Shown here piece by piece: positions 42,542 through 52,101 of a stretch of DNA of 64,000 nucleotides. The stretch comes from Caballeronia ptereochthonis (lineage in GTDB: Bacteria; Pseudomonadota; Gammaproteobacteria; Burkholderiales; Burkholderiaceae): assembly GCF_001545075.1 (NCBI RefSeq), contig NZ_FCOB02000026.1, forward strand, positions 1 through 64,000, given 5' to 3'. The position numbers and the translations under genes were made by a program. Each line of letters opens with the position of its first letter. Within the stretch, counting starts at the first letter, position 1. The notes under the pieces are model-generated. The model worked only from the letters and a program-made list of their open reading frames with translations. It ran no database searches and was not told where the DNA came from.

Positions 42542-43411
42542 TCACGGAAGCCGTGACAGCGCGGCGTCCAGATCGGCGGTGCTGACGGTGGCTGATTCGC
42601 CCGTATCCGGCAGACGAATCCCGATTTCGTTTTCGAGCACGCGGCGCAGGTCCGCCACGCTCGCGAGGTCGCGCTGCTCGCTGCCCGCGCCTTCGTCGTG
42701 AACGTGATGCACGTGCAGGCGCCGGTTGAACAGGCCGTAGCGCACGCCGGGCGCGAGGCGCGCGGCAAGCAGGTTGTGCACGAAGACCGACTGCGGCCAG
42801 GTGGACACGAAATGGTTGGCCATCTCGTAGTCGGCGTCATACTGCGGATCGAGATCGAAGTGGTAGACGGGTGCCCAGCCGCCGTTCACGAGCGCCTGCA
42901 GAATGAAGCTGCGCGGCTCGCCTCCGGCGTTCTCCAGCCGGAAAGTGCCGTGAGGCGTGATCTGCTCGAGGCCCGTTTCGAACGCGAGCGGCGCGGAAAG
43001 CACCATGCCGCCGAAGCCGACATCGGCGAGAAAGGTGCCTTCGTCGAGGTCGACCAGCAGCAGCATGTGCGTGCGCGCCGGCATGCTCGAGGCGTCGCGT
43101 CCCCACAGGACGCGGCCCGCGAAGCTGCGCACGCGAAAACCGAGCGTCTGCAGTACGCTGCGCAAAAGCAGATTGTGCTCGTAGCAGTAGCCGCCGCGCC
43201 GCTCGGCGACGAGCTTGCGCTGGATCGATGCGAGATCCAGCTTCACGGGGCGGCCGAGAAGCGCATCGAGGTTTTCGAAGGGGATTGCCTGCGGATGCAG
43301 CAGATGCAGCGTGCGCAAGGTATCGAGCGTCGGCGACGGACGCGCCGGGCCGCCGAAGCCGATGCGCGCGAAGTAAGCCTTGAGGTCGATGGAAGTATCC
43401 TGTGCGTTCAT
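42542..43411 (-). CDS. Arylamine N-acetyltransferase
   Basis: A 289-residue acetyl-CoA-dependent NAT. The catalytic triad is visible: Cys76 in RRGGYCYEHN, His115 in RTHMLLLV and Asp130 in LADVGFGG. GGGGAC precedes the start at 43411. Such enzymes detoxify arylamines and hydrazines. It lies 49 bp upstream of the PBP gene in the same direction and is divergent from zwf. Confidence 0.93.
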   Translation of the reverse strand: MNAQDTSIDLKAYFARIGFGGPARPSPTLDTLRTLHLLHPQAIPFENLDALLGRPVKLDLASIQRKLVAERRGGYCYEHNLLLRSVLQTLGFRVRSFAGRVLWGRDASSMPARTHMLLLVDLDEGTFLADVGFGGMVLSAPLAFETGLEQITPHGTFRLENAGGEPRSFILQALVNGGWAPVYHFDLDPQYDADYEMANHFVSTWPQSVFVHNLLAARLAPGVRYGLFNRRLHVHHVHDEGAGSEQRDLASVADLRRVLENEIGIRLPDTGESATVSTADLDAALSRLP

Positions 43412-43618
43412 ATGGAGTCCCCGCCTGGGTCGGCTTCTATGTCGCAAGGTTCGCGAGCGCCGTCACAAGCGCGCATATTTTACGACACGAAAGGTTAATA
43501 ATTACAAAAAGCATACGAACATCGATGCGCGTGCTTTCGGCGCGACGCCCGAGTGAACTGTGCCGCAACGCTCGTGGTCTTTCCAGGTCCAAGCGCAACT
43601 GATAAGGGACGACACGCC

Positions 43619-45166
43619 ATGCCGAAAGAATCGATCGAAGCGAACGAAGCGAGCCAGCCGGGCGGGACGTGCGCCGGCAAGCATCCCGCGCCGCCATGCA
43701 CGCTAGTCATCTTCGGAGCGGGCGGCGATCTCACCAAGCGGCTGTTGATGCCGTCGCTCTACAACCTCTCCGCGGACAGGCTGCTCGACGACGACATGCA
43801 GATCATCGGCGTGAATCACGGCGAGCGCGAGACGTCCGAATGGCGCGACGATCTCACGCAGTCGCTGCGCAAGTTCGCCGCCGACAAGGCCGCGACTTTC
43901 CACACCTCGCAACTGAACGAGGATGCGTGGGGCTGGGTCGTCGAGCGGCTCGAATACTTCGCGGGCGAGTTCGGGGAAGACGAGACCTTCGCGCGCCTCA
44001 AGGAGCGGCTCGCGAAGGCGAAGTCGGGCAACGTCGTGTTCTATCTCGCGGTGGGGGCGCGCTTCTTCGAGCCGATCGTCGAGCATCTCGGCGCTGCGGG
44101 GCTGCTCGAGGAGAAGGACGGCAACTTCAGGCGGCTCGTGATCGAGAAGCCGTTCGGCAGCGATCTCGCGTCCGCGCAGGCGCTCAACGGCTGCATCCTC
44201 AAGTATGCGGGCGAGTCGCAGGTCTATCGCATCGACCATTTTCTCGGCAAGGACACGGTGCAGAGCATTCTCGCCGTGCGCTTCGCCAACGCGATGTTCG
44301 AGCCCGTCTGGCGGCGCGAATTCATCGACAACGTGCAGATCACGGCGGCCGAGACCATCGGCGTGGAAGGGCGCGGCAAGTTCTACGAGCAGACGGGCGC
44401 GTTCCGCGACATGCTGCCGAACCATCTGTTCCAGCTGCTCGGCATGGTGGCGATGGAGCCGCCCAATTCGTTCGATGCCGAGTCCGTGCGCGACAAGAAA
44501 GCCGAACTCTTCGACGCGATCCGCCCGCTTTCGGCGAAGGACGTCGTGCTCGGTCAGTACGAAGCCGGGCCGGCCGGGCCGGGCTACCGGGAAGAGCCGG
44601 GCGTCGCGCAGGACAGCCGCACCGAAACCTATGCGGCGGCGCGCGTGTACGTCGAGAACTGGCGCTGGGCGGGCGTGCCGTTCTACCTGCGCACCGGCAA
44701 GCGCCTGACCGAGCGGCGCACCGAAATCTCGATACAGCTGAAAGCCGTGCCGTTCCTGCTGTTCCGCGACACGCCCGTCGATGCCCTCACGCCGAACGTG
44801 TTCACGCTGCGCATCGACCCCGCGCACGGCACGACCTTCGACTTCAACGTGAAGGTGCCGGGCCCGGTGATGCAGATCGGCGCGGTGCGCTCGGCCTTCA
44901 ACTACGCCGACTTCTTCGCGGAGCGCGCGAATGTCGGCTACGAGACGCTGCTCTACGACTGCATGCTCGGCGACGAGACGCTCTTTCAGCGCGCGGACAG
45001 CATCGAGACGGCGTGGGCCGCGGTGGATCGCGTGCTGCATCCGGACAGCCCGCTTCCCGTGCACGGCTATGCGGCGGGCAGCGCGGGGCCGGCCGAAGCG
45101 GACCGATTGCTGGCGGAGGACGGCCGCGCGTGGCGTTCGCTGACCGACACGCGCAAGAAGGACTGA
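43619..45166 (+). CDS. zwf: Glucose-6-phosphate 1-dehydrogenase
   Basis: Oxidises glucose-6-phosphate to 6-phosphogluconolactone with NADP+, feeding the Entner-Doudoroff and pentose phosphate routes. The 515-residue protein has the coenzyme fold FGAGGDLTKR (32-41) and the active-site RIDHFLGK with His207. The first 25 residues are an extra polar extension compared with E. coli Zwf. AAGGGA lies upstream of the ATG. Glucokinase and a HAD phosphatase follow in the same direction. Confidence 0.95.
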   Translation: MPKESIEANEASQPGGTCAGKHPAPPCTLVIFGAGGDLTKRLLMPSLYNLSADRLLDDDMQIIGVNHGERETSEWRDDLTQSLRKFAADKAATFHTSQLNEDAWGWVVERLEYFAGEFGEDETFARLKERLAKAKSGNVVFYLAVGARFFEPIVEHLGAAGLLEEKDGNFRRLVIEKPFGSDLASAQALNGCILKYAGESQVYRIDHFLGKDTVQSILAVRFANAMFEPVWRREFIDNVQITAAETIGVEGRGKFYEQTGAFRDMLPNHLFQLLGMVAMEPPNSFDAESVRDKKAELFDAIRPLSAKDVVLGQYEAGPAGPGYREEPGVAQDSRTETYAAARVYVENWRWAGVPFYLRTGKRLTERRTEISIQLKAVPFLLFRDTPVDALTPNVFTLRIDPAHGTTFDFNVKVPGPVMQIGAVRSAFNYADFFAERANVGYETLLYDCMLGDETLFQRADSIETAWAAVDRVLHPDSPLPVHGYAAGSAGPAEADRLLAEDGRAWRSLTDTRKKD

Positions 45167-45203
45167 AAGGACTGAACTCATCCCGACCATAAGGACAACA
45201 AGC

Positions 45204-46025
45204 GTGAGCACGGAATCCAGAACCAGGCAGAAAACGCACGTTTCGGCGGACAAACTCGCGATCAGGGCCGAGCGCATCCTCGCGATCGACATCGGCGGCA
45301 CGGGGTTGAAGGCGGCCATCATCGCGGAGGACGGCGAGATGAAGAGCGAGCGGCTGCGCGTGCCGACGCCGAATCCCGCCCGGCCGGAAGCGGTCGTGGA
45401 GACGCTCATGGCGCTTGTCGAGCCGATCGTCGCCGTTGCGCCGACGCATATCTCCATCGGCTTTCCCGGCGTCGTGCGCGACAACGTCGTGCTGACCGCG
45501 CCGAATCTCGGCACCTCGTACTGGCGCGGCGTGCCGCTCGCGCAGCTGATCGCCGAGCGCCTCGGCGGCGTGCCCGCGCGCATGATCAACGATGCCGAGA
45601 TGCAGGGCCTCGCGGCGATCGAAGGGCGCGGCATCGAGATGGTGCTCACGCTCGGCACCGGCGCGGGCACCGCGCTCTTTCGCGACGGCGAGCTCATGCC
45701 GCACCTCGAGCTCGCGCATCATCCGGTCGCGAAGGACAAGACCTACGACGAATACATCGGCAACGCGGCGCGGGAGAAGGCCGGCAAGAAGCGCTGGAGC
45801 CGGCGCGTGGAGAAGATCATCGACATCCTCGCGACGCTCGTGAACTACGACCGGCTGTGGATCGGCGGCGGCAATGCGGCGCACATCAAGTTCAAGCTGC
45901 CGGATAACGTGGCGATCGTGTCGAACGCGGCGGGCATCGAAGGCGGCGCGAGGCTGTGGCATCCGCGCTCGGTGCGCGAGACGCGGCAACTGCCGCATTT
46001 CAACCAGCGTGAAGGAGCGCACTGA
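45204..46025 (+). CDS. Polyphosphate-type glucokinase (ROK family)
   Basis: A 273-residue sugar kinase. The N-terminal phosphate loop is AIDIGGTGLKAA (28-39), and the second ATP/polyP loop is LTLGTGAGTALF. The segment DEYIGNAAREKAGKKRW and NYDRLWIGGGNA match polyphosphate glucokinases (PPGK) rather than E. coli Glk, so polyphosphate or ATP may be the donor. The start is GTG with AAGGACA upstream. It lies 37 bp after zwf and shares an ATGA overlap with the HAD gene. Confidence 0.88.
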   Translation: MSTESRTRQKTHVSADKLAIRAERILAIDIGGTGLKAAIIAEDGEMKSERLRVPTPNPARPEAVVETLMALVEPIVAVAPTHISIGFPGVVRDNVVLTAPNLGTSYWRGVPLAQLIAERLGGVPARMINDAEMQGLAAIEGRGIEMVLTLGTGAGTALFRDGELMPHLELAHHPVAKDKTYDEYIGNAAREKAGKKRWSRRVEKIIDILATLVNYDRLWIGGGNAAHIKFKLPDNVAIVSNAAGIEGGARLWHPRSVRETRQLPHFNQREGAH

Positions 46026-46909
46026 TGGCGGCGAACGGCAAATACGGCCTGCACGGCGTCACCGGCGATGGCGCCGCGGCCTTCGAGGCGCTCGCGCGGG
46101 CGGAGCTCGTCGTCACGGACTGCGACGGCACGCTGCTCTATACCGACAAGGCGCTCGGCGAGCCCGCGAAGGATGCCGTGCGCCGCCTGCGCGCAGCGGG
46201 CGTGCGCTTCACGGTGGCGAGCAGCCGGCCGGGCAAGGGCATGCGGCATATCGTCGAGGCGCTGGCGGTGAACATGCCTTACGCGTCATACAACGGCGGC
46301 AGCCTGGTTCAGCCGCGCACGTGGGAAGTGCTCTCGTCGCACAAGCTGCCGCGCGACGTCGTGCAGACGTCGCTCGAAGCGCTCGCCGCCGCGAACGTCG
46401 ACGCATGGGTGTTCATCGACGACGCGTGGTATTTGACGAATCCCGCCGCGACCTACGTGCCGCTCGAAACGCGCACGGTGGGCTACGAAGGCGTGCTCGT
46501 CACGCGTTTCGACGATATCGATCTCCATACGGTGGACAAGATCGTCGGCTCGACGGCGGATACGGCGCTGCTCGCACGCGTCGAAGGCGGCTTGCAGAAG
46601 CAGCTCGAAGGCCGCGGCCATGCGGCGCGCTCGCAGACGTATTACCTCGACGTCACCAGTCTGGAGGCCAACAAGGGCACGGCGGTGCGCGAACTCGCGC
46701 GTCTCGCCGACGTGCCGCTCGAACGCGTGGCCGTGCTCGGCGACATGGGCAACGACGTGGCGATGTTCGAGATCGCGGGCGTATCGATTGCGATGGGGCA
46801 GGCGTCGGAGACGGTGCGGCGCAGCGCGAGCCTGGTCTCGAAGAGCAACGACGAAGACGGCTTCGCCATCGGCATCAACGCGCTTCTGGAGGCGCGGTCC
46901 GGTCGTTGA
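46025..46909 (+). CDS. HAD-IIB family phosphatase
   Basis: A 294-residue Cof-type hydrolase. Motif I is VVTDCDGTLLYTD (nucleophile Asp, about residues 31-43), motif II is VASSRPGK, the motif III Lys is in EANKGTAV, and motif IV is LGDMGNDVAMFEIAG. The cap between motifs II and III is of type C2B. Coupling to glucokinase by ATGA suggests a sugar-phosphate substrate, but the true substrate cannot be read from sequence. Confidence 0.85.
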   Translation: MAANGKYGLHGVTGDGAAAFEALARAELVVTDCDGTLLYTDKALGEPAKDAVRRLRAAGVRFTVASSRPGKGMRHIVEALAVNMPYASYNGGSLVQPRTWEVLSSHKLPRDVVQTSLEALAAANVDAWVFIDDAWYLTNPAATYVPLETRTVGYEGVLVTRFDDIDLHTVDKIVGSTADTALLARVEGGLQKQLEGRGHAARSQTYYLDVTSLEANKGTAVRELARLADVPLERVAVLGDMGNDVAMFEIAGVSIAMGQASETVRRSASLVSKSNDEDGFAIGINALLEARSGR

Positions 46910-47068
46910 AGGGGTAGGGCATCGACGCGTGGCGCAGCCGGTGCGGCAAAGCGCGAGGCATGCGGCCGCGTCGAAGTCGGGGTGATCCGCGGGGTGGGTT
47001 CAGATGCGTTCGCTGCGGATCGGGCGCACGCTCATTGCGGATGAGGATCCAGTGTGGAGCGCTACTGC

Positions 47069-47335
47069 TTAACGACGGCGCATCGGCGCGCGCGGGCCGC
47101 CGCCGCTCGAGCGTTCGTCCTTGTGACGGAAGTTGATGCGGCCCTTGGTCAGGTCGTACACCGACAGTTCCAGGGTCACGCGGTCGCCGGCGAGAATGCG
47201 GATGTGATTCTTGCGCATGCGGCCCGAGGCGTACGCGCCTACGACGACGCCGTTGTCCAGCGTCACGCGATAGCGGCTGTCGGGAAGCACTTCGTCAACG
47301 ATACCGTCGAGTTCGATGAGTTCTTCTTTCGCCAT
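47069..47335 (-). CDS. infA: Translation initiation factor IF-1 with C-terminal extension
   Basis: An 88-residue IF-1. The OB-fold core is complete (IELDGIVDEVLPDSRYRV, HIRILAGDRVTLELSVYD, KGRINFRHKD), but about 15 basic residues (SSGGGPRAPMRRR) are added after the normal 72-residue end. Solo infA copies outside the ribosomal-protein cluster are common in Burkholderiales and are probably a second copy. It should bind the 30S A site. Confidence 0.92.
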   Translation of the reverse strand: MAKEELIELDGIVDEVLPDSRYRVTLDNGVVVGAYASGRMRKNHIRILAGDRVTLELSVYDLTKGRINFRHKDERSSGGGPRAPMRRR

Positions 47336-47874
47336 ATGGGGCTCCTGTGGTGAGTAATGGTGGGGTGCTGCTGCGCACCGTGCAGATCGCGCATTCACGC
47401 CCATGAGGACCGGGCGGCGCTGCTCGAAGGCAGCGTCACTGCGATACGTGAGAGGCGATGCAAAGCGCGGCCCCGCACGCCCGGCACGATGAAACGTGCA
47501 TCGGAGCGCGCTGCGTCTCTCCTTCAGGCTCTTATGAGCTTGACGGCATAGGCCGGAACGGCAAGGCGAACCACGGATGCGCGTGAGCGCCCGAGAGGCG
47601 CGCCGTGGCCGGCATGACCGGGACGGCGACATCGGCGAACAGCAACGCCGACGTGCGGGTTGAAACGAAAAATGCGACGTGTACTGCGGCGAAACTGCGG
47701 AAGTGAGCGCGTCTGCCGTGCGCTTACGTCATGTGCGGTCGAGAGGCCAGTTTTGCAAGCCAAGACGATATTCTCGCGCAAATCGATTGATTAGACAACG
47801 AATTTCGCCAGATCGTTCCCCAGGACGAGTGTTTTGGCGTGTACGGCCTTGCATGCGCGCCGCGGCGAAGCCCA
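47336..47874. other. Intergenic region upstream of infA
   Basis: About 540 bp with no supported gene between infA and corA, both leftward. A long 5' leader of infA would fit here. I found no clear hairpin series or riboswitch fold by eye. Confidence 0.4.
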
Positions 47875-48852
47875 CTATAGCCAGCCGGCCTTCTTGAAGC
47901 GCCAGTAGAGCACGATATCGACGAGCAGCATGACGGCGAGGCAAGTCGGATAGCCGTAGATCCAGTCGAGCTCCGGAATCGACTTGAAGTTCATGCCGTA
48001 GATGCCGGCGATCATCGTCGGCACGGCGAAGAGCGCGGCGAACGAGCCGAGGCGCTTGGTCACTTCGCTCTCCGCGAGCGCGATGAGGCCGAGGTTCACC
48101 TGGATCGCCGTGACGATCATTTCACGCCGCCCTTCGATAGTCTTCACGATGCGCAGCAAATGATCATACACGTCGCGGAAGTATTCCTGCATGCCCGAGC
48201 ACACGCCGGGCGAGCGCCCGCCATACAGTTTGCTGACGGCTTCGAGCAAGGGCACGGTGTGATGCTGCAGGATCGTCATGCGGCGCTTGAGCGAGTACAG
48301 ATCCTCGATGATCTCGCGCGATTCCGCCGACCCCTTCTGCTCGAAGATGCGCTCTTCCACCTCGTCCACCTCCGCGCCGAGCGTCTCCAGCACGGGGAAA
48401 TAGCGATCGACGACGGCATCGAGCAACGCATACATCACGAACGCCGGCCCGTGCTTGAGCAGATGCGGCTCGCGTTCGCAGCGCTTGCGCACTTCCTGGA
48501 AGCCTTGCGTGGTACGGTTGCGCACCGAGAGCACGTAGTTCTTGCCGACGAACACGTTCATCTCCCCGACGAGCACCTCGCCTTCTTCATCGAACTCGAC
48601 CGTATGAAAGACCGCGAACAGCGAGTCGCCGTATTCTTCGATCTTCGGCCGCTGATGTCCGTGCTGCGCGTCCTCGACGGCGAGTTCGTGCAGGCCGAAC
48701 TGTTGCGTCATGTGCGCCAGCTCGCCGGGGCCGGGTTCCTTCAGTGCAACCCAAATGAAAGAATCGGGCAGATCGCGATATGCGTTGATATCGTCGATGC
48801 GCACGTCGGCGAGCTTTCGGCCGTTCTGATAAGCCGCGCAGTTGACCAGCAT
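47875..48852 (-). CDS. corA: Magnesium/cobalt transporter CorA
   Basis: A 325-residue CorA-type channel subunit. A large cytoplasmic N-terminal domain leads into two transmembrane helices at the C-terminus; the selectivity motif GMN is at 286-288 (GIYGMNFKSIPE). AAGGG lies about seven bases before the ATG at 48852. The protein is of normal length and would form a pentamer. Confidence 0.95.
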   Translation of the reverse strand: MLVNCAAYQNGRKLADVRIDDINAYRDLPDSFIWVALKEPGPGELAHMTQQFGLHELAVEDAQHGHQRPKIEEYGDSLFAVFHTVEFDEEGEVLVGEMNVFVGKNYVLSVRNRTTQGFQEVRKRCEREPHLLKHGPAFVMYALLDAVVDRYFPVLETLGAEVDEVEERIFEQKGSAESREIIEDLYSLKRRMTILQHHTVPLLEAVSKLYGGRSPGVCSGMQEYFRDVYDHLLRIVKTIEGRREMIVTAIQVNLGLIALAESEVTKRLGSFAALFAVPTMIAGIYGMNFKSIPELDWIYGYPTCLAVMLLVDIVLYWRFKKAGWL

Positions 48853-49045
48853 GGGGCGCCCTTTTCTTCTATCGATGTCACCGGCCACGCGTCGATGGGC
48901 GCTCGAAATCGCGATCGTTGCTGGCGTCGCGAGGGCGCGAGCGCGTAGCCTCCGTCTTTCGAATCTTAGCGGAATTGACTGCGTCTGCACGTACTTGCCT
49001 GAAAGCGTGCAATGGGCGGTGTGCGCTGCCTATCTTCAACCTGGG

Positions 49046-49477
49046 TCAGCTTGTCACGAGATCGGTCGTGTAATCGGGCGCGGGCAGGCTCGGCTGATGA
49101 GCGTGCGGCGACTCCAGCTTGGTGAGCTTGCCCTCGACGGTCGCGCCGATGTCCATGCGCAACTGCTGGTAGTAGATGTTGCCCAGCACGCGTGCACTGG
49201 ACTGGAGTTCGACGAAATGCGCGACGGTCACGTCGCCGGTGACGCAGCCGTTGATGATGACGTCATAAGCGCTGACGTTGCCGCGAATCGCGCCCTGATC
49301 GCTCACGACGAGCAGCGTTTCCTCGCCGGGACGCCCCGTCACGTTGCCCGTGACCTGGCCGTCCATGCGCAGGCCGTCGCTGAACTCGAGATCGCCCGAG
49401 AGGTGAACGTTATGCGCGATGAGCGTGGTCAGCTTGGTTTGCTTGACGCCCTTGGTGTCTTTCTTCGATGAGAACAT
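49046..49477 (-). CDS. Bactofilin (DUF583 polymer-forming cytoskeletal protein)
   Basis: A 143-residue bactofilin. The right-handed beta-helix core spans residues about 18-120 (LIAHNVHLSGDLEFSDGL, GNVSAYDVIINGCVTGDV), flanked by short polar ends. It polymerises without nucleotide. Just upstream in the same direction are a coiled-coil membrane protein and an M23 peptidase, matching bactofilin-LytM pairs that shape cell walls in other bacteria. AAGGA precedes the ATG. Confidence 0.92.
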   Translation of the reverse strand: MFSSKKDTKGVKQTKLTTLIAHNVHLSGDLEFSDGLRMDGQVTGNVTGRPGEETLLVVSDQGAIRGNVSAYDVIINGCVTGDVTVAHFVELQSSARVLGNIYYQQLRMDIGATVEGKLTKLESPHAHQPSLPAPDYTTDLVTS

Positions 49478-49533
49478 GGTGGAGTCCTTGCGATGCGTTG
49501 ATGAGTTGCGCGGTCCGGGCACGTGTGGCGTGC

Positions 49534-49899
49534 TCAGTCGGGCTTGTGCTGTTTCTTCAGAAAGGAGAGGTCGGTCTGCAGGCGCTCGTTCTGCGCCGTG
49601 GCGTCCGTCACGCGCTGTTCGAGCACGGCGCGGGTCGCCGCTTCCTGCTCGAGTGCGAGCTGCGCGTGCACGAGCTGCTCGCGCAGCTTCTGCTCGGAGG
49701 CGGGCGGCGCGCAGAGGGTGTCGAGCTTGCGCACGTCCTCGTGCGAGCGCTTCAGCGCGAAGCCCGCGGCGACGAGCGCCGCGAGCGCGCAGGCGGCCGC
49801 GATCGATCCGAGCCAGATGCCCGTGCTCCGCTTGGGCGTGAGCGCATAGTTCTGGCGCGTGAGTTGCAGCGACAGCCGCTTCGAATCAACCTTGCGCAT
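49534..49899 (-). CDS. Membrane-anchored coiled-coil protein
   Basis: A 121-residue protein with one transmembrane helix (about 28-48) and a long periplasmic coiled coil (about 65-115, rich in Glu/Gln/Leu). Its ATG lies inside the end of the M23 peptidase gene (14-bp overlap), so they are translationally coupled. It may bridge the bactofilin filament and the peptidase; this is inference. Confidence 0.75.
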   Translation of the reverse strand: MRKVDSKRLSLQLTRQNYALTPKRSTGIWLGSIAAACALAALVAAGFALKRSHEDVRKLDTLCAPPASEQKLREQLVHAQLALEQEAATRAVLEQRVTDATAQNERLQTDLSFLKKQHKPD

Positions 49900-50866
49900 T
49901 CGGCTTGCGCTTGAAAAGCGCCAGATAAGGAGAGGGATTGATCTGCGCGCCCCCGACGATCACTTCGAAGTGCAGATGCGGCCCCGTGGAGCGGCCGGTC
50001 GAGCCGACTTCCGCGATCTCCTGTCCGGGCATCACGTAATCGCCGGCATGCACGAAGATGCGCGACGCATGGCCGTAGCGCGTCATCATGCCGTCGCTGT
50101 GACGGATGTCGACGGCGTTGCCGTAGCCGTTGCGCTCGCCGGCCTGCACGACGCGGCCGCCCGCGCTCGCGAGGATCGGCGCGCCGGCGGGTGCGACGAG
50201 ATCGATGCCGGGATGAAAGCTCAGGCGGCCGGTGAACGGATCGAAGCGATTGCCGTAGGGCGAGCCGCTGCGCGCGCCGGGCGAGGGATCGCGGCCGGGA
50301 AAGGCCATATATGCGGCGTAGTGCGTGAGCGTGCGGGTTTGCAGTTGCGACACGACGCCGTTCAGGCAATCGATGATCTGCTGCGTGCCCTTCAGGCGCT
50401 GCCGGGGCGTGCCGCCGTCGGCGCGCGCGTTTTCGCACAGGCGCGGGGGCAGGGCCGGGCCGCCGGCGCCGTCGAGCGCGGTGGCGGGCTCCTCGCTGTC
50501 GGGTAGCGGCGGCACGTCGTGCACGTTGGAGGCGCCGCCCACGCCGTGCGCGGTCTTCAGATGAACGTCGAAATCGTGCAATTCCTCCACTTTCGCCGAG
50601 AGCGCTTCGACGCGCGGCCGGAGCTCGATCAGCGCCGCGTTGAGGCGCCCGAGCTCCTCGATTTCATACGAGCGGCGCGACACGAGCGCCTGCTCTTCGC
50701 CGAGATGGCTGCGGGCGAACACCGTGCCGATCGCGATGCCGAGCGCGAGCGCGGCGATCAGCAGCGCGGCGCCGCCGATGATGGCGATCGCGCGCGCCGT
50801 GCGCGCCTCGACGAAGCGGATGCGCTGGCGGGACATGGTCCGCCGCGACCAGATGACGAAGGCCAT
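49886..50866 (-). CDS. M23 (LytM-type) peptidoglycan endopeptidase
   Basis: A 326-residue membrane-anchored endopeptidase. A transmembrane helix (25-50) precedes a coiled coil and a C-terminal M23 domain with the zinc ligands His218 and Asp222 (FHPGIDLVAPAG) and His299, with His297 (GPHLHFEV). All catalytic residues are present, so it should cut peptidoglycan cross-links. It heads the operon with the coiled-coil protein and bactofilin. Confidence 0.9.
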   Translation of the reverse strand: MAFVIWSRRTMSRQRIRFVEARTARAIAIIGGAALLIAALALGIAIGTVFARSHLGEEQALVSRRSYEIEELGRLNAALIELRPRVEALSAKVEELHDFDVHLKTAHGVGGASNVHDVPPLPDSEEPATALDGAGGPALPPRLCENARADGGTPRQRLKGTQQIIDCLNGVVSQLQTRTLTHYAAYMAFPGRDPSPGARSGSPYGNRFDPFTGRLSFHPGIDLVAPAGAPILASAGGRVVQAGERNGYGNAVDIRHSDGMMTRYGHASRIFVHAGDYVMPGQEIAEVGSTGRSTGPHLHFEVIVGGAQINPSPYLALFKRKPNAQG

Positions 50867-51123
50867 CAGCGCGCGCGGCGGCCCGGCCGGCCGATGAGAA
50901 AAAGACTAGGGAAAATCACGGAGTAGAAGTGCGCCGCGATCTCCACGGCAAGGCATTGAAACTTGCCGCCGATTATGCCGCATGCCTAGCGCGCCGATGA
51001 CGTTTCAACAGGACATCGAAGCAAAATTCCACGAATTTGATCGTGTCAAATTTTGTGGCGGGTGGTCGCGCATTGCGCGCATAACACAATCGGTTGGATC
51101 GATGTGTCAAAAAGAATCGTCGA

Positions 51124-52101
51124 TCAGGATGGCTGGACATCGACCCATGCCATGTGCGCGCCATCGCCCATCAGGAAGGCGCGATTTGCTTCCGCCGCCG
51201 CGCGCAGATAGTCCCACACGGTCGTGATGCGTTTCAGCTTGCGCAAGTCCTCGCGGCAGGAAAGATAAAAGGCGCGCGTCACGACGATATCGTCGGGCAG
51301 CACCGGCACGAAGCGCGTATCGGGCGACGTCATGAAGCATGGCAGGATCGCCAGTGCGCGCCCCTGCAGCGCCGCGAAATACTGCGCGATCACGCTCGTG
51401 CTGCGCCAGCGCGAGACCGCGCCCGGCACGGCGCGCTCCAGATACAGCAGCTCGTAGCTGAAGGCGAGATCGTCGATATAGCTCGCGAAGCGGTGCTGGC
51501 GCAAATCGTCGGTCGTGCGGATCGGCGGGTGCGCTTCCAGATACTCGGCGGTCCCGTAGAGCTTGAGCCGGTATTCACAGAGCTTCGTGTAGACATACTG
51601 GCCTTGCTCGGGGCGCTCGAGCGTCACGGCGATATCCGCCTCGCGCTTCGACAGGCTCACGAAATGCGGCACCGGCAACAGGTCGATGGAGATGTTCGGA
51701 TGCGCGTCCTGAAAGCGCGCGAGCTGCGGCGCGAGGAAGAAGCAGCCGAAGCCCTCCGTCGAGCCGACGCGCACGTGCCCCGACAGCGCGTGTCCCGTAT
51801 TGGCGATCTGCTCGGTGGCGGACTGCACCGTCGTCTCGATCGAATCGACGAAACCGAGCAGGCGCTGGCCTTCGGCGGTCAGAATGAATCCGCCGCTGCG
51901 CGACTTGTCGAACAGGAGGGTGCCGAGCGCGTCCTCGAGGGCGCGCACGCGCCGTGCGACCGTCGTGTAATCGACCCCGAGCCGCTTGGCCGCGCCGCTT
52001 GCGCGCTGCGTCCGGGCGACTTCGAGGAAGTAGCGCAGATCGTCCCAGTCGAGCCTGGCGAGATCGAGCTTGGCGGTAGGTTGCATGGCCTTTTTTTGCA
52101 T
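51124..52101 (-). CDS. LysR-type regulator of mmsA-mmsB (probable)
   Basis: A 325-residue LTTR with the winged HTH at about residues 15-75 (RASGAAKRLGVDYTTVARRV) and an effector domain of the DsdC/GcvA-like group. It is divergent from mmsA across a 204-bp promoter with paired repeats. Starts at 52101 and 52086 are both possible; AAGG lies too close to the second. Control of valine catabolism is inferred from position. Confidence 0.85.
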   Translation of the reverse strand: MQKKAMQPTAKLDLARLDWDDLRYFLEVARTQRASGAAKRLGVDYTTVARRVRALEDALGTLLFDKSRSGGFILTAEGQRLLGFVDSIETTVQSATEQIANTGHALSGHVRVGSTEGFGCFFLAPQLARFQDAHPNISIDLLPVPHFVSLSKREADIAVTLERPEQGQYVYTKLCEYRLKLYGTAEYLEAHPPIRTTDDLRQHRFASYIDDLAFSYELLYLERAVPGAVSRWRSTSVIAQYFAALQGRALAILPCFMTSPDTRFVPVLPDDIVVTRAFYLSCREDLRKLKRITTVWDYLRAAAEANRAFLMGDGAHMAWVDVQPS

